A stretch of 64,000 nt of DNA from Cytobacillus dafuensis (GTDB taxonomy: Bacteria; Bacillota; Bacilli; Bacillales; Cytobacillaceae), in contig NZ_CP042593.1 in the NCBI RefSeq assembly GCF_007995155.1, positions 414,001-478,000 of the forward strand, read 5' to 3'. Below, piece by piece: positions 22,101-29,602 of this stretch. The position numbers and the translations under genes are program-made. Numbering within the stretch: the stretch's first letter is position 1; each line of letters begins with the position of its first letter. The notes under the pieces are model-generated. The model was not told the origin of the DNA, ran no database searches, and worked only from the letters and a program-made list of their open reading frames with translations.

Positions 22101-22827
22101 TATGGCGGATATTCGTAACCATAAATCTCAGGGAGCTTTCGGAGCGTTTATAGCAGAACCAAGGGGAACTAAATATTTGGATCCCTATACACTAAAGCCG
22201 GTTCAAACGGGAGCGAATGTCATTTTGCGCAACCCTTTTTTACCGGATATAAGAGAATTTGTTTTGGTTATGCATGATGGAGTGAGATTGCTTGATAAAG
22301 ATGAAAAAGTTATTAACGATCCAATTGCAGGAATTTTGCTGCCGCCACCAGATGTGAATGAAGATGAGGTTGATACGTATGATCAAGGGTCTCGGGGCTT
22401 TAATTATCGAAGCGAACGCTTGATCAACCGTTATCAAAAGCATCCATTTCTACATGATTTATTCAGCTCTCAAGTTTTCGGTGATCCGGCTACCCCGCTA
22501 TTTGAAAGCTATATAGGAGATCCAGTAACGATACGTTTAGTGACACCGGCAGAGAGACGCAGATCACATACTTTCCATTTGCATGGTCACCGCTGGCGTT
22601 TTGATTCGAAAGATATCAATTCACGTACAGAATCATTCGTTGGCTTCAACGTTGCCGGTGGTAAACGGAATTTAGAATTGCTGGGCGGAGCGGGAGCTTA
22701 CGGGGGATTCTTTGGAGATTTTATGTACCGTTCAGGAAATATTCAATGGGACATCGAGCAAGGCATGTGGGGGATTATGAGAGTGCATGGTGATAAGAAA
22801 AGCCATTTACCTCCGCTAAAGAAATGA
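19183..22827 (+). CDS. mnxG: MnxG, giant multicopper oxidase (Mn(II) oxidase)
   Basis: 1214 residues, the length class of MnxG, much longer than 500-residue laccases. It oxidises Mn(II) to Mn(IV) oxide at the spore surface using O2. Copper-site motifs: HVFHYHVHQW (281-290) and HCHLYPHFVAGMWG (334-347); FHIHF (about 525); YFHDHLFPGSHQHHG (about 572-586); HSFNVHGLRW (about 718); TFHLHGHRW (about 1129). Six cupredoxin-type domains are expected by comparison with ceruloplasmin-like architecture. No signal peptide, as expected for a mother-cell-made coat/exosporium enzyme. ATG at 19183 after AAAAGAGGAAAC. Confidence 0.95.
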   Translation: MKRSYHVVAIPIRIVLNSFGDHNPNGMMYVLKENEQKVKELVKKNPYSPVDLVQPLVIRANEGDTVEILFENKLPFHTGIHFQEAEYDVSQADGAKVGLNKDSTAAPFKCIKYEIHAVNEGNYFFSDLGNPSSSEKGSNSNGLIGALCVEKRFSWWTDPETGKVMNSGVYADVHHPLLPSFREYVWMFHDEMEVDDLTGNRPINHISNQEEESFHGANYRFEPENRRAQLIAEGVVCPTCQGEEVHHDSWVFGDPSTPILRGYVGDPAKIRVFHGGVKETHVFHYHVHQWLSDPQDLESEILDAQAVSPQAHYTIEPLYGLGSLQGSFGDAIVHCHLYPHFVAGMWGLNRIFNTLQDGSQCYPNGVPIEALQPLPDREPPPKPTKLKPGFPNFIPGKVGNKAPRPPLGIVGGREMTELERHAAIANPRPGAVFTDPCLEGATVREFNISLIELPITYNKQGWHDPKGRMFILDDDIEAVCSGKKEPEPFVFHAPAHTCFHINLTNRLPHILDGDAFQLVTRTYEAGFHIHFVKFDVLVNDGANVGWNYDSSVLPGETIRYSHYADVELKAWYFHDHLFPGSHQHHGVFGSGVVHPRFTKFFDSKSGEKVVRGTQITANNPLIPDYRDFALFVQDFSLLFDKDGKPLQPPPFPGSQDDPGLFGVNYKNEPLQFRLGPDCDPAYTFSSFVKGDPCTPILRAYEGDPIRIRVLQGSQEESHSFNVHGLRWLNERGDLNSRVECQQHIGISESFTMETYIPRSGDYLWAFETEEDLWNGLWGLIRAYDEKVPDLIPLSDRPEPLKRTRPLPECTGTKPPPADDPTSVPVEKGPVRYFDIVAFQLPIIYNDFKDQDPHAIIFALRKDMDAILKGTKKPEPLIIRANVGDTVEVTLTSLLKFELFPFKDGIYPYPVVKEQAFYPPSLRISLHPQLIDYDVKTSSGETVGFNGDQTVGPGEKRTYRWFVDAQVGACGMWDMADIRNHKSQGAFGAFIAEPRGTKYLDPYTLKPVQTGANVILRNPFLPDIREFVLVMHDGVRLLDKDEKVINDPIAGILLPPPDVNEDEVDTYDQGSRGFNYRSERLINRYQKHPFLHDLFSSQVFGDPATPLFESYIGDPVTIRLVTPAERRRSHTFHLHGHRWRFDSKDINSRTESFVGFNVAGGKRNLELLGGAGAYGGFFGDFMYRSGNIQWDIEQGMWGIMRVHGDKKSHLPPLKK

Positions 22828-22831
22828 TGAA

Positions 22832-22866
22832 AGAAGAGAGGAAAAGAACTTTCTTTTCTTCTCTAT
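22832..22866 (+). terminator. Imperfect hairpin between mnxG and the next gene
   Basis: GAAGAGAGGAAAAGAA is largely complementary to TTTCTTTTCTTCTCT just downstream, followed by ATT. It may attenuate rather than stop transcription, because the next gene begins only about 25 nt later and belongs to the same theme. Confidence 0.4.
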
Positions 22867-22888
22867 TAATCTTTTAAGAAAGGTGGTG

Positions 22889-23593
22889 ATGAAATTGGAA
22901 AAAGAACATGAGAGAGTCCAAAAACAAAAACAAATCATTGATTTTTGTATACCAGAGCGATGTTGTCCAGACCGATTTCCTTCACCTCAACTCCCCTCAC
23001 CAACGGGCTGTCAGCCGCCAGACATTTTTGAAAAAACTCAAAAAGACATTATTAAAGCAAATAAACTGCTTCTTGATCTTGCATTAGCCGATGACCGGCC
23101 GCCAAATGAAACATTTCAAAAGGTTTTAGACGGATTAGCTGGCTTGCGAGTAAAAATCAAAAATCATTTAGGAGAAACGATCGAAGGAAAAGTTATGATG
23201 ACAGGATCTAATTTTGTCGTCCTTAGGGAAGGACATATAGAGAATATCTTGCCTTTCAGTCAAATTGACACCATTAACCCTTTTGGACGATTTACAGAGC
23301 CTGATCATGAGCCTCAATTAACTGACATTGATCCTTGCTTTCGCCGGGATTTAACATTTCATTTCGGTGATGTCGTTTCTTCATTTCCAGAATTAATACA
23401 CTTATTTTTCAGAACTCCATTAAATATATATTTACTATATTTAGAGGCAAAACGTATTCAAGTTAAAGTGGCCGATTTAACAGTTGAAGGGCTCGTAACA
23501 GATGTGGATAAAGAAACAATCGTTTTAAAAGTAGGAAGAGAATCGCAAATAATATCATTTGATAAGATTACACTTATAACAATAAAGCTATAA
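22889..23593 (+). CDS. MnxD-like small-barrel protein downstream of mnxG
   Basis: About 234 residues. Start uncertain: GTG 22883, ATG 22889 or TTG 22895; the near-perfect AAAGGTGGTGAT site at 22879-22890 is best placed for the TTG. Two small-barrel-like segments: VKIKNHLGETIEGKVMMTGS with NFVVLREG and ILPFSQIDTI (about 90-135), and IQVKVADLTVEGLVTDVD with TIVLKVG and IISFDKITLI (about 190-234). The N-terminus has a CCPDRFPSPQ Cys/Pro stretch. Same two-barrel layout as MnxD. Function unknown; likely an accessory of the Mn oxidase or spore coat. Confidence 0.7.
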   Translation: MKLEKEHERVQKQKQIIDFCIPERCCPDRFPSPQLPSPTGCQPPDIFEKTQKDIIKANKLLLDLALADDRPPNETFQKVLDGLAGLRVKIKNHLGETIEGKVMMTGSNFVVLREGHIENILPFSQIDTINPFGRFTEPDHEPQLTDIDPCFRRDLTFHFGDVVSSFPELIHLFFRTPLNIYLLYLEAKRIQVKVADLTVEGLVTDVDKETIVLKVGRESQIISFDKITLITIKL

Positions 23594-23600
23594 AATAAAA

Positions 23601-23638
23601 AAATAAAGTCAGCCATTGGAGCTGACTTTATTTTTATT
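23601..23638. terminator. Strong terminator after the mnx region
   Basis: AAATAAAGTCAGC pairs with GCTGACTTTATTT around CATTGGA, followed by T-rich sequence. Confidence 0.9.
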
Positions 23639-23640
23639 TC

Positions 23641-23859
23641 TAAGAAAGTATATATTGCCAGCGCAGAAGATGATTCGACGTAGTTGCTAATTTTAGGAAT
23701 TAAGTACGACGGACAGGACAAGGAAGGCTTAGGTAGCGATTAACATCGCACAACCAAAAGAGAAGCTTTTGGGAGGACATGGCATGTATGAGCGCGATAA
23801 GTGCAACTACTCCTCTGTCTTCGCCTTTCTAAGGCTCGCCAATTAGCGAGTTTTCTTTA
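23641..23859. repeat. Intergenic repeat family B, copy 1
   Basis: TAAGAAAGTATATATTGCCA through CGCAGAAGATGATTCGACGT, AAGTACGACGGACAGGACAA, GCATGTATGAGCGCGATAAG and CTCGCCAATTAGCGAGTTTT. The same string of blocks occurs in reverse orientation at 49466-49713, with a different middle part. It is more GC-rich than its surroundings, and no gene runs through it. Confidence 0.88.
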
Positions 23860-23900
23860 TCCTCATAATCGTTTTGAATCAATAAAAGAGGGGGGAACAA

Positions 23901-24470
23901 CTAGCCTATACCTTCTAACGGACGAATATTAGAACTTTTTACTTCAACATTTGCTATTTTATCGATGGGAAAAATTAATATGTGGCAATTTTTATGTTTC
24001 TTTCCTCGACACTCTTGACAAAGTTCTTCATCTTCAGGTTGTTTTTGTACTGAATCTTTTTCCAAATCTTCTTCGGAAGATTCTTCTTTGTCAGGCTCGT
24101 CTATATGCTCTTCCGGTGCGTTCCTACTTGCTGGCGGTAAGTATTTTTCTACAAGCATTTCAACAAAATTGGATCCGACATTGCCGATAGTCCCTTTCAC
24201 TTTATTCCCGTTATCCAACTCTATTTCCACTTCACACCCAAGCAGCTGACGCAAGCGGAAATTAAGCCCCTCTCGTAAACCAGCTAATCGTATTTTAAAG
24301 TTATCATCGCAAATAAATTTCCGGCAATGGCGATCCTCATGGCAGAATGGACAAGGATGGTGCTTGTGATCATGGCAATGCGGGCAAGGATGGTGCTCGC
24401 GATCATGGCCGGGATCGTGATTATGCTTAGGTTTCGGATTTTTAGAAGGTGGATAATGATTGATCTTCAT
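23901..24470 (-). CDS. His/Cys-rich spore-type protein with small-barrel domain
   Basis: 189 residues. The first 55 residues are packed with His, Cys, Pro and Lys: repeated HHPCPHCHDHKHHPCPFCH-type CPxC pairs suited to binding metal. Residues 75-110 read as a small barrel (CEVEIELDNGNKVKGTIGNV, GSNFVEMLVEKYL), with the closing strand split off after an acidic linker (ILIFPIDKIANVEV, about 163-178) next to CQECRGKKHKNC. ATG at 24470 follows AAAGGAGAATGATA. Convergent with the mnx unit. No named family recognised; a metal-binding coat protein is my inference. Confidence 0.65.
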   Translation of the reverse strand: MKINHYPPSKNPKPKHNHDPGHDREHHPCPHCHDHKHHPCPFCHEDRHCRKFICDDNFKIRLAGLREGLNFRLRQLLGCEVEIELDNGNKVKGTIGNVGSNFVEMLVEKYLPPASRNAPEEHIDEPDKEESSEEDLEKDSVQKQPEDEELCQECRGKKHKNCHILIFPIDKIANVEVKSSNIRPLEGIG

Positions 24471-24809
24471 TTATCATTCTCCTTTTCTTTTTAAAAAATA
24501 ATTTGTCCTACTACATAGGCTAACTTCTTGTTAGTAACAAATGATTTTTACTTTAGTGTATGACTTTATTAACAAAAATGAGTAGACGGTAAACCTAAGC
24601 AAAGGGAGGATTTTTAAATTAACTATCTGGCAAGGTAAAAAGGAAAATGGTTAAGAACATATAATAAAAAGGCTATTGTCCACCGACACTTGTCCATTCG
24701 GGTTACTCCTTTAAGACATATATATAAGTATCAAAAGTAAAGAAGTCATAAACCGTAAATAACGGATATGCGCTTTGCTGTTGAAACTATATTAAAGGAG
24801 AGAAAATGA
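24471..24809. other. Divergent intergenic region, no gene seen
   Basis: AT-rich 339 nt between two outward-facing spore-type genes, so it should contain both promoters. No clear sigma-A or sigma-K pair could be assigned. Confidence 0.4.
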
Positions 24810-25586
24810 ATGAGAAAAAATACTTGTGGCTGCCATGGTCACGATCACTGTCCTCCGCAAATGGAGTGTAGAACAGTAAAATCTGTGTCTGGTGAATGTA
24901 AGAGTGAAGATTTCTTTTCGCCAGGTGAAATTGAACAAACAGTAGTATTAAATGATTTAATTATACAAATTCCAGTAGAAGCAGATATTACGCTTCCAGC
25001 GCACGCAAAAGATCTTAAGCTTGTTAAGAAAAATGTAAAACTGAAACAATGTAAAGTGGTCAAAAATTCCTTCGATCCGACTCATATGTCTGTAAAGTTA
25101 TTTATTGAAGGTGTTGTTCATAAAAACATTCAATTTGTTGAGTCTTGCGATGATAAGGTAAGAGACTTTTCTGTTAGTGTCCCATTTAGATGTTTCAAAA
25201 AGGTACATCTTAATAAGCCTGCTCAATTCCCGTTTGGAGAGTTTAGTATTAAGAAAAACGTACTTGAAAGAAAAGAGATTGCTAAAGATGGTCATGGTGC
25301 TGATGATTGTATTACTGGCTCATTGACTTTTGAAGTATTTACTGAACCAGTTGAATGTAAATTGCTATTTGCTGTAATCGATGAATGGGATATTTTCAAA
25401 AAACACGATAGCTTTGGCAGATTCAGAAAAATCACTGAAAAAATGGATGTAGTACTTGGTATTAAATTGTTCCAAAAACAGCAATGCCCTGAACCTGAAG
25501 CTGTTGACCATGAATCTCATCATGGATTTATGGGACATGAAAAGAAGGAAACTATTTTTGACAGATTCAGGGGTATGATTGGCTAA
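24810..25586 (+). CDS. CsxC/KNIQYA-type spore surface protein
   Basis: 258 residues. After a Cys/His-rich start (CGCHGHDHCPP) comes a beta-rich domain: IIQIPVEADITLPAHAKDLK, VKKNVKLKQCKVVK, LFIEGVVHKNIQFV and VPFRCFKKVHL. The 'K-I/V-K-x-x-x-K-x-x-Q-C' strand followed by F-x-x-G-x-V-x-K-N-I-Q is shared with the proteins at 28440 and 29603 and resembles CsxC/BC_2427-type exosporium proteins (from memory). ATG at 24810 follows AAAGGAGAG. Own terminator. Structural coat or exosporium role inferred from family and context. Confidence 0.7.
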   Translation: MRKNTCGCHGHDHCPPQMECRTVKSVSGECKSEDFFSPGEIEQTVVLNDLIIQIPVEADITLPAHAKDLKLVKKNVKLKQCKVVKNSFDPTHMSVKLFIEGVVHKNIQFVESCDDKVRDFSVSVPFRCFKKVHLNKPAQFPFGEFSIKKNVLERKEIAKDGHGADDCITGSLTFEVFTEPVECKLLFAVIDEWDIFKKHDSFGRFRKITEKMDVVLGIKLFQKQQCPEPEAVDHESHHGFMGHEKKETIFDRFRGMIG

Positions 25587-25596
25587 TAAATCAGTG

Positions 25597-25635
25597 AAAG
25601 GGTGTCTCATAATAGGAGGCACCCTTTCTTTTTTC
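25597..25635. terminator. Terminator between convergent genes
   Basis: AAAGGGTG-CTC pairs with GAG-GCACCCTTT, followed by CTTTTTT; serves the 24810 gene and perhaps the convergent one. Confidence 0.85.
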
Positions 25636-25662
25636 AAGGTAAAGGATTAAAGGTCTTTGTGC

Positions 25663-28446
25663 TTATAGGAAAAGTCCTGCGGATTGAAGGTCAATATATT
25701 GCGGCTGCAGTAGATCAATAGATAAATTGGCTCTTCCTTGAATATGAAGCTGAGGGATGTTTCCATTCAAATTTTGCTCCTTATGCCATATAAAATTGAT
25801 ACTGCGTAAATGATGCTCAATTTGATTCACCAGTGACTGATAATATTCGTGGTGTGAAATGGTCCCTCTGTCGTCATGTGATTGGAACATGAACTCTTTT
25901 TGACTGCTGTTTGATAAGACAGGAGGGAAAAGCCAGTGAATATTGGTTACTTTTTGCCATGGAACAGGGATTTTTACTGTGTGAAGAGTATTGGATTCGT
26001 TTATAAATTCAACTTCTGCTAACATTACACCTTTAAAAAATACAGTCGTTGAAGGTAGAAGTACACGGCAATCTAAAGAGTGAAGGGACAAATCAATTTT
26101 TTCCACATTCTTCAATGCACTAAACAAATTGAATGAATCAATGATATCGATATCAATGTTCACTTTAGCAAGCAAAACAGAAAGCTTTACTATTGGGTTA
26201 TGATTCTTTTTTAGGCAATCATCAGAAATGTTATACGTATAGGAAGGATCGTGATAACAGTCTTCATTCTCTTTTTCATTGAACCATTCTCTTTTAAAAC
26301 CACTTTCTTCAGAAGAAGACTCCTCCTGGAATGAAGAGGATTCATCAATCAAAGATTCCTTTTCCACGGAAAAGGCATCCGCTAGTAGAGATTGAAACTC
26401 ACTTTGGAATGAAGAGGATTCCTCAAACGAAGATTCATCTTCAACGGAGAAGTCATCTGATAGTAGAGATTGAAACTCACTTTGGAATGAAGAGGATTCC
26501 TCAAATGAAGATTCATCTTCAACGGAGAAGTCATCCTCCAGAATAGAATCCATCTCTTCTTGGAATGAAGAGGATTCCTCGAACGAAGATTCATCTTCTG
26601 CGGAGAAGTCATCCTCCAGAATAGAATCCATCTCCTCATGGGAGGAAGAGGATTCCTCGAATGAGGATTCGTCTTCAACGGAGAAGTCATCCTCCAGAAT
26701 AGAATCCATCTCCTCATGGGAGGAAGAGGATTCCTCGAACGAAGATTCATCTTCTGTGGAGAAATCATCCTCCAGAATAGAATCCATCTCCTCGTGGGAG
26801 GAAGAGGATTCCTCAAACGAAGATTCATCTTCAACGGAGAAGTCATCCTCTAGAATAGGGTCCATCTCCTCATGGGAGGAAGAGGATTCCTCAAACGAAG
26901 ATTCATCTTCAACGGAGAAGTCATCCTCCAGAATAGAATCCATCTCTTCATGGGAGGAGGATTCCTCAAACGAAGATTCATCTTCAACGGAGAAGTCATC
27001 CTCTAGAATAGAATCCATCTCCTCATGGGAGGAAGAGGATTCCTCAAACGAAGATTCATCTTCTATGGAGAAGTCATCCTCTAGAATAGAGTCCATCTCC
27101 TCATGGGAGGAAGAGGATTCCTCTGTCATTGATTCCTCTTTTACGGAATAAGCAGCCACAATTGTAGAATGAATCTCCTCCTGGAGTGAAGAGGATTCCT
27201 CTGTCATTGATTCATCCTTTACGGAATAAGCAGCCACTGGTGTAGAATGAATTTCCTCCTGGAGTGAAGAGGATTCCACTGTCACTGATTCATCCTTTAC
27301 GGAATAAGCAGCCACTGGTGTAGAATGAATTTCCTCCTGGAGTGAAGAGGATTCCTCTGTCACTGATTCATCCTTTACGGAATAAGCAGCCACTGGTGTA
27401 GAATGAATCTCCTCCTGGAGTGAAGAGGATTCCTCTGTCATTGATTCATCCTTTACGGAATAAGCAGGCACTATTGTAGAATGAATCTCCTCCTGGAGTG
27501 AAGAGGATTCTTCCCGTTTGGAATATGCTTCAGCAAGCAAAGTAGAAAACTCACTCTGAAAGGGAGAAGACTCCTCAAGTATTGAAAAAAAGGCATTCTC
27601 ATAGGTAGAAGATTCTACAAAACCAGAAGAAGACTCCTCTTCTTGAAGGGAAGCAGCTTTCTCAAGAATAGAAGAAGACTCCTCTTGATACAAATGATCA
27701 TCCGACAGTATAGAGGAAATCTCATTCATAAGTGATGTATTCTCGAGAATCGAAGACTCCTCTTCTTGAAGAGAAGCGGCTTTCTCAAGAATAGAAGAAG
27801 ACTCCTCTTGATAAAAATAATCATCCGACAGTATAGAGGAAATCTCATTCATAAGTGATGGATTCACGTGAATAGAAGACTCCTCTTCTTGAAAGGAAGC
27901 GGCTTTCTCAAAGCTAGAAGAAGATCTATCCTGATTAGAATAATCATCCGTCCGTATAGAAGAAGACTCAATCATAAGTGATGTATCCTCGTCGATAGAA
28001 GACTCCTCGCTCTGAAGAGGGGAGGCTTCCTCTAGTAAGAAACTAAACTCCTCCTGTTTTAAAAAGTCATCCGTCTTCATTGAGGTACCCTCTGCCTGAA
28101 GGAAGTCGGATTCTTCAGGTAGAGGAGGAATTTCCTCTGAAAGGACCTCAGTTTCCTCAAGTGTAGAAGTGGACTTATCATGTGAGGATGAAGACTCTTC
28201 CATCAAAGAAGGAGCATCTTCAAGCATTGAAGAAAAATGCTGCATCATTGAATTAACTCTTTCTTCCCTATCTTCATATTCCAAAGATTGCTCTATAATT
28301 TTCATTGAATTAATCTGTTGTGCTTCTACCCTTGGTGGAGTAAAAATGATAGGCATTGATAATATTTGTTCACCTATATTACTTGCTGCAGATCTGCGTT
28401 TTTGAGATGCTCTTTGCCTATTATTTGATTTAGGTCGCTCTAACAA
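25663..28446 (-). CDS. Giant Ser/Glu repeat protein with C-terminal KNIQYA-type domain
   Basis: Up to 927 residues. N-terminus IGEQILSMPIIFTPPRVEA echoes IGKIITKVPVVLAELTIQV of the upstream gene. Then three 41-residue repeats (SSSILEKAASLQEEE type), five 26-residue repeats (SSSLQEEIHSTPVAAYSVKD type) and ten 26-residue repeats (ESSFEESSSSHEEMDSILED type). C-terminus (about 745-927) is a beta domain with VEKIDLSLHSLDCRVLLP and TVFFKGVMLAEVEF. Start: TTG at 28446 overlaps the stop region of the upstream gene without its own ribosome site, so translation is probably coupled. Extremely acidic and Ser-rich; likely an extended fibre or matrix protein on the spore. Confidence 0.72.
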   Translation of the reverse strand: MLERPKSNNRQRASQKRRSAASNIGEQILSMPIIFTPPRVEAQQINSMKIIEQSLEYEDREERVNSMMQHFSSMLEDAPSLMEESSSSHDKSTSTLEETEVLSEEIPPLPEESDFLQAEGTSMKTDDFLKQEEFSFLLEEASPLQSEESSIDEDTSLMIESSSIRTDDYSNQDRSSSSFEKAASFQEEESSIHVNPSLMNEISSILSDDYFYQEESSSILEKAASLQEEESSILENTSLMNEISSILSDDHLYQEESSSILEKAASLQEEESSSGFVESSTYENAFFSILEESSPFQSEFSTLLAEAYSKREESSSLQEEIHSTIVPAYSVKDESMTEESSSLQEEIHSTPVAAYSVKDESVTEESSSLQEEIHSTPVAAYSVKDESVTVESSSLQEEIHSTPVAAYSVKDESMTEESSSLQEEIHSTIVAAYSVKEESMTEESSSSHEEMDSILEDDFSIEDESSFEESSSSHEEMDSILEDDFSVEDESSFEESSSHEEMDSILEDDFSVEDESSFEESSSSHEEMDPILEDDFSVEDESSFEESSSSHEEMDSILEDDFSTEDESSFEESSSSHEEMDSILEDDFSVEDESSFEESSSSHEEMDSILEDDFSAEDESSFEESSSFQEEMDSILEDDFSVEDESSFEESSSFQSEFQSLLSDDFSVEDESSFEESSSFQSEFQSLLADAFSVEKESLIDESSSFQEESSSEESGFKREWFNEKENEDCYHDPSYTYNISDDCLKKNHNPIVKLSVLLAKVNIDIDIIDSFNLFSALKNVEKIDLSLHSLDCRVLLPSTTVFFKGVMLAEVEFINESNTLHTVKIPVPWQKVTNIHWLFPPVLSNSSQKEFMFQSHDDRGTISHHEYYQSLVNQIEHHLRSINFIWHKEQNLNGNIPQLHIQGRANLSIDLLQPQYIDLQSAGLFL
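25800..28000. repeat. In-frame coding repeats (78 bp and 123 bp periods)
   Basis: AGATTCATCT recurs at 26431, 26509, 26587 and on in exact 78-bp steps (ten units, one shortened by a codon), joined to five more 78-bp units of another sequence at about 27120-27510 and three 123-bp units at about 27590-27960. All keep the reading frame. The boundaries given here are approximate. Such arrays expand and contract by slippage or recombination. Confidence 0.85.
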
Positions 28447-29216
28447 GACTCATCACAATCATGATAACAATCATCATTCGTCGTAGAAGAAACACGTATT
28501 TGCTGATTTTGGAGAACCTTTAAGGTGATATCAAGCACCATTTTTTCTTCGATTTTCGTAAAGATTCCTTCACCTAAAGGTGCAGAATCAGGGAAGGGAA
28601 CTCTATCGATTGCTTCGTCCCATTCGATAATTTTACTAGAAATTAGTTCACAAAACGGAAGTTCATTATAATGCTGGGTACTTTCTTGATGAAACTGTGA
28701 AAGGTCACTCGATTGAAATTCATCTTTTTCCGGAAAACCTGTTGGTAATGATTTCGATACGAAGAAGTCAAACTCATTGCGTTTGTTTACTTCTGGGTTC
28801 ACTGGTTTTGTTAAGAAGCGCTTGATTTCCGTTACAGTTTGAAATGGAATATCAACCGTGAGAGAATGCAAATCTGACGCAACTGTTGTTGATGTACTTT
28901 GATCTATTTCCATACTTGGACTCGCATACTGAATATTTTTGCGAACAAATCCTTTAATAAATAATTTGTTTGTTGGTAAAAGCAATCTGCACTGAACTAA
29001 TTTCACATGCTTTTTTATATCTTTTATTTCTAATACGGGTTCTGGAAATTCAATTAATGCATCTACATTTACTTGTATCGTTAGCTCGGCTAATACGACT
29101 GGAACCTTTGTAATGATTTTTCCAATGCTTACATTTGGATGATGCTGATAACTATCACACTCGTTTTGGTTTGTTGAAACTTTACCTTCATTCTTTTTTT
29201 TATTTTTATCTGACAT
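28440..29216 (-). CDS. CsxC/KNIQYA-type spore surface protein, paralogue
   Basis: 258 residues. N-terminal tail DKNKKKNEGKVSTNQNECDS, then the shared domain: KIITKVPVVLAELTIQVNVD, IKDIKKHVKLVQCRLLLP, LFIKGFVRKNIQYASP, VDIPFQTVTEIKRF. The rest (about 145-258) contains FCELISSKIIEWDEAIDRVP and a Cys-rich end DDCYHDCDESC. Very close to the 29603 protein over its whole length, so a recent duplication. ATG at 29216 after AAGGAGGAGC. A sigma-K-like -10 (CATAGGATG) lies upstream on the same strand. Its stop overlaps the TTG start of the giant repeat gene. Confidence 0.75.
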   Translation of the reverse strand: MSDKNKKKNEGKVSTNQNECDSYQHHPNVSIGKIITKVPVVLAELTIQVNVDALIEFPEPVLEIKDIKKHVKLVQCRLLLPTNKLFIKGFVRKNIQYASPSMEIDQSTSTTVASDLHSLTVDIPFQTVTEIKRFLTKPVNPEVNKRNEFDFFVSKSLPTGFPEKDEFQSSDLSQFHQESTQHYNELPFCELISSKIIEWDEAIDRVPFPDSAPLGEGIFTKIEEKMVLDITLKVLQNQQIRVSSTTNDDCYHDCDESC

Positions 29217-29245
29217 TTGGGCTCCTCCTTAAAAAACAGATAATG

Positions 29246-29254
29246 CATCCTATG
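29246..29254 (-). promoter_or_regulatory. Sigma-K-like -10 for the 28440-29216 gene
   Basis: On the minus strand CATAGGATG (consensus CATAnnnTA, one mismatch) with AACA 15 nt upstream as a possible -35 'AC' element; about 25 nt ahead of the AAGGAGGAG ribosome site. Confidence 0.4.
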
Positions 29255-29602
29255 CGGGATATACGTCTATGTTTGGGCCTCTGCCTATTGAAATTTGTAA
29301 AAAAGAATGATGATTGCCTAAAAACATTGAGGATTCAATGAAATCAACAAAAAAAATTATTCTGTCTATATCATGGGACAATTGACAAGGAAGTAAGTAA
29401 CTATAGTGATTGATAGGAAAAAACAAATATATATTTATTAATACTGTCAATTTATAAGAAATCGAATATGTATAGTTACGAGAGGGGTATATTTAGAAAA
29501 TGGAAAAGACAATACCATGCTCTCCAAAAGGAATTGCTAAGATATTGCCTTCGCTAAAATCCTATCGTCACTCGCCAAAGTTAAGTAGGATTCAAAATTA
29601 TA
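29255..29602. other. Intergenic region between paralogues
   Basis: Nothing convincing. A plus-strand 48-codon frame starts at ATG 29500 after GAGAGGGG but has no recognisable product and overlaps the end of the next gene in antisense. Confidence 0.4.

Noticed and set aside
26331..27151. Plus-strand Ser-rich and basic frames opposite the giant repeat gene
   Set aside because: Periodic in-frame repeats keep other frames open by symmetry. The sense frame has domains at both ends and family members nearby.
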